Assembly: GCA_023228945.1 (NCBI GenBank)
Contig: JALOAI010000001.1
Coordinates: 310,001-374,000 of the forward strand
DNA from: Pigmentiphaga sp.
GTDB taxonomy: Bacteria > Pseudomonadota > Gammaproteobacteria > Burkholderiales > Burkholderiaceae_B
DNA length: 64,000 nucleotides
Reading direction: 5' to 3'
Part shown: piece by piece, positions 49,763 through 57,805 of the stretch
How the letters are laid out: each line of letters opens with the position of its first letter
Numbering within the stretch: position 1 is the first letter of the stretch
Notes under the pieces: model-generated
Told to the model about the DNA's origin: nothing
What the model saw: the letters and a program-made list of their open reading frames with translations, nothing else
The model's database searches: none
Made by a program: the position numbers and the translations under genes

Positions 49763-50500
49763 TTAGCCCATGTGTAGGCCGCCGTTGAGCGAGAAGTCGG
49801 CCCCGGTGGCAAACCCGGCATCGTCGGACGACAGCCAGGTGACCATGGCGCCGATCTCGTCGGGCGTGCCCAACCGCCGCACCGGGATGGTGGAGACGAT
49901 CTTGTCGAGCACCTCGGGACGCATCGCACGCACCATATCGGTGCCGATGTAGCCCGGCGACACCGTGTTCACCGTTACGCCCTTCGAGGCCACTTCCTGG
50001 GCCAGCGCCATCGTGAATCCATGGATGCCGGCCTTGGCGGTGGAGTAGTTGGTTTGGCCGAACTGCCCTTTCTGGCCATTGACCGAACTGATGTTGATGA
50101 TCCTCCCCCATTGGCGCTCGACCATGTCGTCGATCACCTGCTTGGTGACGTTGAAAAGGCTATTGAGGTTGGTGTCGATGACCGCGCGCCAGTCTTCGCG
50201 GGTCATTTTGCGGAATACGACATCGCGCGTAATGCCCGCGTTATTGACGAGGACATCGACCGGCCCATGTTCCGCCTTGACCCTGCCGAAGGCGTCGACC
50301 GTGGAGTCCCAGTCGGACACGTTGCCGACCGAAGCATAGAAGGTATAGCCTTCGGCGGTCTGTTCTCTGAGCCAGCGCTCGTGATCGCGGTTGGGGCCGC
50401 AACCCGCCACGACCTTGAATCCCTGGCGGGCCAGCCGTTGACAAATGGAGGTTCCGATTCCTCCCATTCCACCGGTTACGTATGCCAATTTCCCGTTCAT
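49763..50500 (-). CDS. phaB: Acetoacetyl-CoA reductase
   Basis: This 245-residue SDR enzyme reduces acetoacetyl-CoA to (R)-3-hydroxybutyryl-CoA with NADPH, the monomer for PHB. TGGMGGIG (residues 9-16), NNAGITRD, ISSVNGQKGQFGQTNYSTAKAG (catalytic Ser, Tyr and Lys) and VSPGYIGTDMV are all diagnostic of PhaB. It lies 78 bases downstream of phaC on the same strand. The thiolase gene phaA is not between them. Confidence 0.96.
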   Translation of the reverse strand: MNGKLAYVTGGMGGIGTSICQRLARQGFKVVAGCGPNRDHERWLREQTAEGYTFYASVGNVSDWDSTVDAFGRVKAEHGPVDVLVNNAGITRDVVFRKMTREDWRAVIDTNLNSLFNVTKQVIDDMVERQWGRIINISSVNGQKGQFGQTNYSTAKAGIHGFTMALAQEVASKGVTVNTVSPGYIGTDMVRAMRPEVLDKIVSTIPVRRLGTPDEIGAMVTWLSSDDAGFATGADFSLNGGLHMG

Positions 50501-50578
50501 GGGAACATCTCCTGGTTATGCTGCACAGACAAACTCATGCAGCGATCTTGAAGGTAGCGGTCAAAGCCGTTGCGCGAG

Positions 50579-52207
50579 CTAGACGGCGCGAACCCTGACG
50601 TAGCTGCCCGGCGCGGCTTCAGCCTCCGGATAATCGGCATTGCCCAGCCGGGCCGGCGCCTTGACGCGGCGGCCGGAGTGCGGCGTGAGCCAGGTCGTCC
50701 AGTCGGTCCACCAACTGCCCGGTTGTTCTTCGGCGGCGCCGAACCATGCGTCGGCTGCCGGAAAATCGCCATCGGGCTGATGCACCCAATGGCAGCGCTT
50801 GCCGGCGGCGGGCGGGTTGATCACGCCGGCGATATGGCCAGAAGCTCCCAGGACGAAACGTTGGGGCCCGGACAACACGCGAGTGGAGGCATAGGCGGAA
50901 CGCCAGGGCACGATGTGATCGTCGCGCGAGGCGTACACATAGGCCGGGACATCGATGGCGCCAAGATCGAGCGGCACGCCCGCCACCGTGATCTTGCCGG
51001 GCTGCACGAGATTATTCTCGAGATAGGTATTGCGCAGATACCAGCTGAAGAACGGCCCCGGCAGATTCGTGCTGTCGGCGTTCCAGTACAAAAGATCGAA
51101 AGCCCTGGGCTTCTCGCCCTTGAGGTAGTTGTCGACCACGTAGTTCCAGACCAGTTCGTTGGGCCTCAGGAACGAAAAGGTGGAAGCCAGTTCGCGCGCG
51201 GGCAACAGCCCCCCTTGCCCCATCTGGGCCTCGCGCATGGCGACCTGGGCTTCATCGATGAAAACATCGAGCACCCCGGTTTCGGAGAAATCGAGGAAGG
51301 ACGTGAGCAAGGTGAGCGAAGCAACCGGATCGAGACCCTGCGCCCGTGCCACCGCCAAGGCGCTGGCCAGCAAGGTGCCGCCCACGCAGAAGCCCATGGC
51401 GTTGACCTGCTTCTGGCGGCTGATCGAGCCCGCCACGGCCAAGGCGGTCAGTACGCCATCGCGTACGTAGTCGTCCCAGCCGGCCTGGAGAATGCCGTCG
51501 GTGTCGGTGGGGAGCGGGTTGCGCCACGACACCAGAAACACCGTGAATCCTTGCTCGACCAGGTGGCGGACCAGCGAATTATGAGGCTGGAGGTCGAGGA
51601 TGTAATACTTGTTGATGCAGGGCGGCACGATCACCAGCGGACGCGCATGCACCGTGGCGGTGGCGGGCGCATACTGGATCACTTGCATGATCGTGTTCTG
51701 GTAGACGACGCTGCCGGGCGTGATGGCCACGTTGCGGCCCACCTCGAACTGGCTTTCGTCGGTTTGCGAAATGCGGCCTTTTTGAATGTCGCCCATGAGG
51801 TTGGCCAGGCCGACGCACAGGGTTTCGCCTTTGGACTCCACCAGGCGCTGCTGGGCATCGGGGTTGAGCGCGAGGAAATTGGCGGGCGACATCGCGTCGA
51901 CCCATTGCTCGATGGCAAAGCGGATGCGTTGTTTGACCGCGGGCTCGACGTTCAGGGCATCGGCCATCCTCAACAATGTACGCGACGACAAAAGATAGGA
52001 CTGCGCCGTGAAGTAACTGGCGGGATTCGCCTGCCATGCCGCGGCGCGGAAGCGGCGATCGTTGATCGGCGCGCGCTCTCCTCCCTGGAACAAAGCCATC
52101 CATTCCTGGGCGAACGTCTGCTGAATATCGGCCAGGGCCTCGGTGGGAAGCTGGGCTTGCAGCCAAGCCATGGCCGGGAACGGAACGGAAGGAAAGGCTG
52201 GCGTCAT
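50579..52207 (-). CDS. phaC: Class I poly(3-hydroxyalkanoate) synthase
   Basis: This 542-residue enzyme polymerises hydroxyacyl-CoA into polyester granules. The lipase-like box GFCVGG carries the catalytic Cys (near residue 275). The Asp/His partners are in the ASRDDHIVPW and GASGHIAGVINPP segments. PPCINKYYILDLQPHNSLVRHLV and NSWWTDWTTWL-type C-terminal motifs (here GSWWTDWTTWLTPHSG) are typical of class I. MTPAFPSVP at 52207 is preferred; an upstream in-frame ATG at 52246 adds 13 residues. Confidence 0.95.
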   Translation of the reverse strand: MTPAFPSVPFPAMAWLQAQLPTEALADIQQTFAQEWMALFQGGERAPINDRRFRAAAWQANPASYFTAQSYLLSSRTLLRMADALNVEPAVKQRIRFAIEQWVDAMSPANFLALNPDAQQRLVESKGETLCVGLANLMGDIQKGRISQTDESQFEVGRNVAITPGSVVYQNTIMQVIQYAPATATVHARPLVIVPPCINKYYILDLQPHNSLVRHLVEQGFTVFLVSWRNPLPTDTDGILQAGWDDYVRDGVLTALAVAGSISRQKQVNAMGFCVGGTLLASALAVARAQGLDPVASLTLLTSFLDFSETGVLDVFIDEAQVAMREAQMGQGGLLPARELASTFSFLRPNELVWNYVVDNYLKGEKPRAFDLLYWNADSTNLPGPFFSWYLRNTYLENNLVQPGKITVAGVPLDLGAIDVPAYVYASRDDHIVPWRSAYASTRVLSGPQRFVLGASGHIAGVINPPAAGKRCHWVHQPDGDFPAADAWFGAAEEQPGSWWTDWTTWLTPHSGRRVKAPARLGNADYPEAEAAPGSYVRVRAV

Positions 52208-52303
52208 GGGACGTTCGTCAAAGTTAGTAACGGTTCTATGGTGCATAAGCCGGCCGCGACCGTCAACTGCAAGCCAGCATAAGCAAATGTCGTGCCGATT
52301 GCG

Positions 52304-53233
52304 TCAACTCGGGATCGCGGACAAATCCGCGGGATTCCACCACACCAATGTGACAAATCTGCCGGTGCGGCCATCGCGCCGAAAAGAGTACCAACGGTCG
52401 TCTTGTACCGTACAAACGCCGGCGGCCGCGATGTCCTCCACCCCCAGCCCTTGCAGGCGATCGGCGGCCAGCGCAGTGAGGTCGCACCACCATTTGCCCG
52501 GTGCGCCGGCCTTGGGCCGAAAGGCAAAGGCGCCCCTGGCGCCCATGGCCTCGCGGACGTCGTCGCCCACCTCGAAGGCGTTGTGGCCGATCGCCGGCCC
52601 CATCCACGCCCGCAAGCGCAACCGTTCGCCGCTTCGGCCGCCTCGCATGGCCGCCACGGTGGTTTCGAGCACACCCGCCGCCAGTCCTCGCCAGCCCGCG
52701 TGCGCCACGGCGACGATGCCGGCCTCGCCATCGGCGAGCACCACGGGCAGACAATCCGCCGTGAGAACCGCGAGCACCCGGCCCGCGCGCCGGCTGATCG
52801 CCGCGTCGGCTCGCGGCGCCTCGCCGAGCGTGTTGGCAACGGCATCGGCGTCATATACCGTTACACCATGCACCTGCGTCAACCAGCAGGGGTCGTCCGG
52901 CAGCCAGCGCCGCAGAGACTCACGATTGGACTTGACCGCCAGCGGGTCGTCACCCACATGCTCACCGAGATTGAAGGCGTCGTAGGGCGCGCGGCTACTG
53001 CCGCCCTCGCGCGACGTCACCCGGATCTCCACCCCGGGCCAGGCCGGCCCCCGCCAGGTCCCCGGCCCCAGCGGTTGCGGCGGCGCGACCTTCACCGCGG
53101 CTGCGGTGGCCACTCCCGGCGGCGAGGCGCCCGGCCCCCCGGTGGCGCTCCGAACGGCGGTGAAGAACTCCGGCCTCCCGGCCGCGAGGCGGACGGGGCT
53201 TGCGCTTTGGCCCGTGATCATGCGGTCTTTCAT
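52304..53233 (-). CDS. pgeF: PgeF/YfiH-type purine nucleoside phosphorylase/polyphenol oxidase (laccase domain)
   Basis: The multicopper-oxidase-like fold of this family is seen in TQVHG, LTADCLPVVL, VAHAGWRGLAAGVLE and MGPAIGHNAFEVG, which carry the conserved His and Cys residues. Members edit peptidoglycan precursors (PgeF) and have purine nucleoside activity. The frame starts with an ATG that overlaps the rluD stop (ATGA), giving 309 residues. The first 40 or so (MKDRMITGQSASPVRLAAGR and on) are encoded by a dispersed repeat. A GTG at 53113 would give the usual length of about 269. Either start is possible. Confidence 0.88.
   Translation of the reverse strand: MKDRMITGQSASPVRLAAGRPEFFTAVRSATGGPGASPPGVATAAAVKVAPPQPLGPGTWRGPAWPGVEIRVTSREGGSSRAPYDAFNLGEHVGDDPLAVKSNRESLRRWLPDDPCWLTQVHGVTVYDADAVANTLGEAPRADAAISRRAGRVLAVLTADCLPVVLADGEAGIVAVAHAGWRGLAAGVLETTVAAMRGGRSGERLRLRAWMGPAIGHNAFEVGDDVREAMGARGAFAFRPKAGAPGKWWCDLTALAADRLQGLGVEDIAAAGVCTVQDDRWYSFRRDGRTGRFVTLVWWNPADLSAIPS
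53159..53222 (+). repeat. Dispersed repeat, shortened copy D, overlapping the pgeF 5' end
   Basis: GTGAAGAACTCCGGCCTCCC is joined directly to GGCCGCGAGGCGGACGGGGC and TTGCGCTTTGGCCCGTGATC, so the middle of the longer copies is missing. It is read as coding sequence in the opposite direction if pgeF starts at 53233. Confidence 0.7.
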
Positions 53234-54213
53234 GCATCATTCCAGTGCACAGCCGCGAACACCGCCTGCATGTCGGCCGGCAGCGATGATTCGAAGACCC
53301 GGCTCCCGCCGTCGAGCGGGTCGTCGAACGCCAGCCGCCGGGCATGCAGCATCTGCCGTTGCGCAGGCGCCAGGCGGGAGCCACCGTAAAGCAGATCGGC
53401 CACCAGGGGGTGGCCCGCCTGGGCCAGGTGCACCCGGATCTGATGGGTGCGTCCGGTTTCGAGGCGGCACGCCACCCGCGTGACGGCGCGCGTCCCCAGC
53501 ATCCCCTGGCGTTCCGGTACCACGTGCGTGATCGCCGGCTTGGCGGCCACCGGATGGCTGGCGCTCATGCGCACGGGTACGCGCGCATCGCGGCCGATGG
53601 GCCAATCGAGCGTTTGCTCGCGCCAGAGTTGCCCCTGGGCCAGCGCCACGTACTCTCGGCCCACCGTACGCTCCTGCAACTGACGCACCAGCGAGGTCTG
53701 GGCGATCTCGGTGCGCGCCACGACCATCAGGCCCGAGGTGTCTTTGTCGAGCCGGTGCACGATCCCGGCCCGCGCCACCTGGCGCAGCTCAGGATAGCGG
53801 TGGAGCAGGCCGTTGAGCAGCGTACCGCTCCAGTTGCCCGCCCCCGGATGCACGACCAGGCCCACGGGTTTGTCGACCACCAGCCAATGGTGGCTTTCAG
53901 CCACCACGGAGAACTCCACCGGCTCGGCGCTGAAAGCCAGCTGTTCCGGCGTGGCTTGTTCGGCGACATCGAGGCGGTCGCCGGCAGACACGGCGCGGCG
54001 CACCGACTGCTCGGGCCGGCCATTGACTGCCACGAAGCCCGCCTCGATCCAGCCCTGCAAGCGGCTGCGCGAATGTTCCGGCAGCAGTGTGGCCAGGACT
54101 TTGTCGAGCCGGCCGCCACTGGCGACCACCAGCCGGCGGCGGCCCCCGGCCTCTTCCCAGGCGTCGTCGGGCGGATCGGTGGAGGGTAAAGGGGGCAGCG
54201 GAATCGTCGTCAT
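53230..54213 (-). CDS. rluD: 23S rRNA pseudouridine synthase RluD
   Basis: This 327-residue enzyme makes pseudouridines in helix 69 of 23S rRNA. It has an N-terminal S4 RNA-binding domain (GGRLDKVLATLLPEHSRSRLQGWIEAGFVAVNG), the catalytic HRLDKDTSGLMVVA motif with Asp, and GRTHQIRVHLA near the end. ATG at 54213 is chosen; an in-frame upstream start (54246) adds 11 residues. It is divergent from bamD with a 90-base gap, a gene order common in proteobacteria, and its stop overlaps pgeF. Confidence 0.95.
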   Translation of the reverse strand: MTTIPLPPLPSTDPPDDAWEEAGGRRRLVVASGGRLDKVLATLLPEHSRSRLQGWIEAGFVAVNGRPEQSVRRAVSAGDRLDVAEQATPEQLAFSAEPVEFSVVAESHHWLVVDKPVGLVVHPGAGNWSGTLLNGLLHRYPELRQVARAGIVHRLDKDTSGLMVVARTEIAQTSLVRQLQERTVGREYVALAQGQLWREQTLDWPIGRDARVPVRMSASHPVAAKPAITHVVPERQGMLGTRAVTRVACRLETGRTHQIRVHLAQAGHPLVADLLYGGSRLAPAQRQMLHARRLAFDDPLDGGSRVFESSLPADMQAVFAAVHWNDA

Positions 54214-54303
54214 GGCGTGGAATGAGGTGGGCGCGCGCCGGCGCAAGAACGCGCAGCATATAATCGGAGACCGTTTCGTGCTTTCTTCCCCGGATACCTC
54301 TGC

Positions 54304-55194
54304 ATGTCGCTGAAATTCATTGCCAAATCCGAGCCCGCCGGCGCCGGCAAAAACTGGGTTGCGCGTTGGCGCGGTGGGCTGGTTGCCATGGCTGTGGCAA
54401 GCTCCCTGCTATCGGGTTGCGGATGGCTCAACGCCAACAGCGGCGAAGCCCACGACGACACCGTTGGCTGGAGCGCAGAGCAATTGTACCGGGACGCCAA
54501 GAGCGAGTTGGATTCCGGCAACTGGGAGGCCGCCCTCACTCAGCTCGAACGCGTCCAGGCACGCTATCCCTTCGGCGTGTATGCCCAGCAGGCGATGCTC
54601 GATACCGCCTACGCGCAGTGGCGCAGCGGCTCCCGCGAGCAGGCCCTGGCCACCATCCAGCGCTTCCAGCAACAGTACCCCAATCACGAAGCCACCGACT
54701 ACATGCTCTATCTCAAGGGCCTGGTCACCTTCGCTCCCGAAAACGCCTTCATCAATCGCCTCGTCGGCCAGGATATGGCCGAGCGCGATCCCGCCGGCGC
54801 CCGGGCGTCGTTCGAAGCGTTTACCGAACTCGTGCAGCGCTACCCCGATAGCCGCTATGCCCGGGATGCCCGGCTGCGCCTCAACTGGCTGCTCAATACC
54901 ATCGCCATGGGTGAGCTTTACACGGCCCGCTATTACTACAACCGCCAAGCCTACGTTGCCGCGATCAATCGCGCCGAGACCGTGATCGCCGACTTCCAGG
55001 GCACCGAAGCGGCCGAGCAGGCGCTCTACCTCATGGTGCTTTCGTACGAGCAGCTCGATATGCCCGAGCTGCGCGACGACGCCCGCCGCGTGCTCGTGAC
55101 CAACTTCCCCCAAACCCGATTGTTGAGCGAAGGCTTTCCCGACACCAGCAATAGCAAGTGGTGGAACCCTTTCAGCTGGTCGAGCAACCTCTAG
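54304..55194 (+). CDS. bamD: Outer membrane assembly lipoprotein BamD
   Basis: This 296-residue lipoprotein is the essential BamD (ComL) subunit of the beta-barrel assembly machine. The signal peptide ends in the lipobox LLSGC with Cys39, after a longer than usual n-region. TPR-type repeats follow (LYRDAKSELDSGNWEAALTQLERVQARYPFGVYAQQA; RSGSREQALATIQRFQQQYPNH). The conserved FINRLVGQDMAERDPAGARASFEAF block is present. Its stop overlaps the convergent dinG-like gene by four bases. Confidence 0.96.
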   Translation: MSLKFIAKSEPAGAGKNWVARWRGGLVAMAVASSLLSGCGWLNANSGEAHDDTVGWSAEQLYRDAKSELDSGNWEAALTQLERVQARYPFGVYAQQAMLDTAYAQWRSGSREQALATIQRFQQQYPNHEATDYMLYLKGLVTFAPENAFINRLVGQDMAERDPAGARASFEAFTELVQRYPDSRYARDARLRLNWLLNTIAMGELYTARYYYNRQAYVAAINRAETVIADFQGTEAAEQALYLMVLSYEQLDMPELRDDARRVLVTNFPQTRLLSEGFPDTSNSKWWNPFSWSSNL

Positions 55195-57485
55195 GATTTT
55201 TCGCCGCGGCGGGCGCGCAGGAAGGCCACCACCTCGGCCTGCTTGCGCGTCCGGCCAAACGGCGGCAGCCCTCGCCACAGCTGCTTGCCGTAGGGCTTAT
55301 CCACCAGCCGGCGATCGGCGATCATCAACACCCCCCAGTCTTCCTCGGCACGAATCAAACGCCCGGCGCCCTGCTTGAGGGCGATGGCGGCGTGCGGCAA
55401 TTGAAACTCCACGAAGGGATTGCCACCGCGCTTGCGGCTATCGCGGATACGCGCATCGATCACGGGGTCGTCGGGCGGCGCAAACGGTAGTTTGTCGATC
55501 GCCACCAGGGTCAGGGCGTCGCCCGGCACATCGATCCCTTCCCAGAAGCTGGCGCTGCCCACCAGCACCGTATGGTGCTGGGTGCGCAAGGATTCGAGCA
55601 GCTCGCGGCGCGAGCGGGCTCCCTGCTTGAGCAGGGGCCAAGCCCATCCCTGTTGGGCAAACGCCTCGGCCAACATGCCATGCACTCCCTCGACCGCCCG
55701 CAAGGTGGTGCAGAGGATCAGGGCATTGCCGGTGTTGGCTTCCAGCAATGGCAGCAGGTCATCGACGAATGCCCGCAGGAAGCCCGGATGGTTGGGCTCG
55801 GGCAAATGATCGGGCACATAAAGGCGGCCGTGGGTGGTGTAGTCGAACGGCGACTCCCAGCGTCCGGTAGCGGCCTCGTACAGCCCCAGCTGGCGGGTAA
55901 AGTGACTGAAATCCTGGCGCACGGCCAAAGTGGCCGAGGTGAGCACCCAGGCCTGACCTCGCGGCCGGGCGCGGGAAAATGCCTTGGCCACCGACAGGGG
56001 CGCCGATTGCAGGCGCAAATTGGTACCACTGAACTCCACCCACCGCACCCATTCCAGCCCTGCGGTGTTCTTGGCCGGCGCCTGTGAATGGCTGGCCTCG
56101 TGATCCACCTCAGCCGTCGCTCCGCGGGCCGCCTCGGCGCCCGTGGTTTCCTGCGCCAAGCCGGCCATCCCGGCATCGCCGCCCCCGGCGCCGGCATCGT
56201 TCGCCACCGCGTCGGCGCCGCCATCTGCCGCCCCGGCATCGTTTTCCGCACCCTCTTCGCCGCTTGCCGGTGCCGCCGACAGCGGATCGATGGCCTGTTC
56301 GCCCTCAAGCGCCAGCTGCAGGGTGGCGTCGTCCAGCGTGGTGTCGGCAGGCAGCCAACGCCGCAAGCGCGCGATCAGCTCGGGTGGGCGGCGCGCGAGC
56401 AGTTCGAGATCGGGGTGGCGCTCGCGCAGCGCTCGCGCCACGCCCCCGATCCGGCTCAGGGCCTCCACCGCGGCCAGCAGCACCGCGAAGAACGTCTGGC
56501 GTTCGGGCAGCGCCTCGTAGGCGCACTTCTGGCCCGGCAGGGTGTCGATGTGTGCGCCATACAAGCGCAATTCGCGGGCGGCGTGTTCGAGATCGTGGCT
56601 CAGTTCCGCCCAGTCGGCGCTCTCGCGCGCCTGCGCCAGCCCTACGGCCAGGGCATCGCGCGCGAGGTCCAGCAATTGCAGGGTGGAGACCGCTTCGCCC
56701 AGGAAACGGGTGGCGACCTCGGGCAGTTGATGGGCTTCGTCGAACACGACGCAATCGGCCGCGGGCAGAAGATCGGTGATGCCCTCTTCCTTGAGCGCGA
56801 GATCGGCCATGAACAAGGCATGGTTGATCACCACCACCTCGGCTTCCTGCGCGGTTTTACGGGCCTTGACCACGAAGCAATCGCGATAATGTGGGCATTC
56901 GGTGCCCAGGCAGGTATCGCGCGAGGACGTCACGCGTTGCCAGATCGGTGCCGTCTCGGGCACGCTGGCGAGCTCGGCGCGGTCGCCGGTTTGCGTGGTT
57001 TTGGCGAACTTCACGATCTGGCGCAGCTGCGCCACCTCGTGACGCGAGACCAGGGCACGGTCGTCGTCCTGGGTACGCTCGAGATGCAAATGGCATACGT
57101 AGTTGCCGCGGCCTTTGAGCAGCGCCACGCTGGCGGGCATTTGCAAGGCCTTGACCACCGTAGGCAGGTCGCGGGCAAAAAGCTGGTCTTGCAGAGGTTT
57201 GGTACCGGTGGAAATCAGGATCTTGCCGCCGTGCAGCAGCGCAGGCACCAAATAGGCATAGGTTTTACCCGTGCCGGTGCCGGCCTCGGCCACCAGCGTA
57301 CCGCCCTCGGCCAAGGTGCGCGCCACCGCGGCCGCCAGCTCGCGCTGCTGCGAACGCGGCCGGTAACCCGGCAAACGGCGCGCGAGAGCACCATCGGGAC
57401 CGAAGGCCTGGGCGACTTCACGAACCAGGGGAGCGTCGTTGCTGTGCGGGAGATCTTCGGTGTGGTCGTCGGCCACTTCAAGCAT
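55191..57485 (-). CDS. DinG/YoaA-family ATP-dependent DNA helicase
   Basis: This 764-residue superfamily 2 (XPD-like) helicase has Walker A AGTGTGKT (68-75), a DEAH box (CVVFDEAHQ, about 245) and C-terminal motifs VGSASFWEGIDVPGD and GAGRLIRAEEDWG. Four cysteines for an iron-sulfur cluster are visible (one near residue 130, three in DTCLGTECPHYRDCF). It would unwind damaged or R-loop-containing DNA. An Ala/Gly/Asp-rich low-complexity insertion occupies about residues 400-455. The YoaA branch fits better than DinG proper. Its start overlaps the next upstream gene by eight bases. Confidence 0.92.
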   Translation of the reverse strand: MLEVADDHTEDLPHSNDAPLVREVAQAFGPDGALARRLPGYRPRSQQRELAAAVARTLAEGGTLVAEAGTGTGKTYAYLVPALLHGGKILISTGTKPLQDQLFARDLPTVVKALQMPASVALLKGRGNYVCHLHLERTQDDDRALVSRHEVAQLRQIVKFAKTTQTGDRAELASVPETAPIWQRVTSSRDTCLGTECPHYRDCFVVKARKTAQEAEVVVINHALFMADLALKEEGITDLLPAADCVVFDEAHQLPEVATRFLGEAVSTLQLLDLARDALAVGLAQARESADWAELSHDLEHAARELRLYGAHIDTLPGQKCAYEALPERQTFFAVLLAAVEALSRIGGVARALRERHPDLELLARRPPELIARLRRWLPADTTLDDATLQLALEGEQAIDPLSAAPASGEEGAENDAGAADGGADAVANDAGAGGGDAGMAGLAQETTGAEAARGATAEVDHEASHSQAPAKNTAGLEWVRWVEFSGTNLRLQSAPLSVAKAFSRARPRGQAWVLTSATLAVRQDFSHFTRQLGLYEAATGRWESPFDYTTHGRLYVPDHLPEPNHPGFLRAFVDDLLPLLEANTGNALILCTTLRAVEGVHGMLAEAFAQQGWAWPLLKQGARSRRELLESLRTQHHTVLVGSASFWEGIDVPGDALTLVAIDKLPFAPPDDPVIDARIRDSRKRGGNPFVEFQLPHAAIALKQGAGRLIRAEEDWGVLMIADRRLVDKPYGKQLWRGLPPFGRTRKQAEVVAFLRARRGEKS

Positions 57486-57696
57486 GAATATCGGGTTCCA
57501 GCATGATTGCCATTTGCTCGATCTGATCTTTGAGCATGAGTTTGCGCTTTTTCAGGCGGCGCAAGGCCAACTGATCCATTCCGGGATCATGTTGCAAACG
57601 CTGGAGGGTGACGTCGAGGTCGCGATGCTCCTGGCGCAGGGCCGCCAAGCGTAGTCGCAACGCGGCAGGGCTATCGGGCGGAAATACGAGCGTCAC
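57478..57696 (-). CDS. YdcH/DUF465-type small protein
   Basis: This protein of about 72 residues is a helical hairpin (RLAALRQEHRDLDVTLQRLQ ... LALRRLKKRKLMLKDQIEQM), the YdcH-like fold of unknown function. A GTG at 57696 gives the normal family length. The frame is open up to a TTG at 57753, but that part overlaps an intergenic inverted repeat. The 3' end overlaps the helicase gene, suggesting co-expression. Confidence 0.8.
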   Translation of the reverse strand: MTLVFPPDSPAALRLRLAALRQEHRDLDVTLQRLQHDPGMDQLALRRLKKRKLMLKDQIEQMAIMLEPDIHA

Positions 57697-57805
57697 GGCA
57701 TGCTGTGTCTCGGTAGGGGACGCAATTGTCGCACCCCCCTTCGGGAGGGGCAAGCCGGATTAATGGCAAAATGCCTCCCTTTCCACTCTTTCTTGCCCGA
57801 ACCGG

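Noticed and set aside
50570..52282. Open frame of about 570 codons antisense to phaC
   Set aside because: No recognisable protein; the opposite strand encodes an intact PHA synthase.
56088..57506. Open frame of about 470 codons antisense to the DinG-like helicase
   Set aside because: Shadow of the helicase gene, with no motifs of its own.
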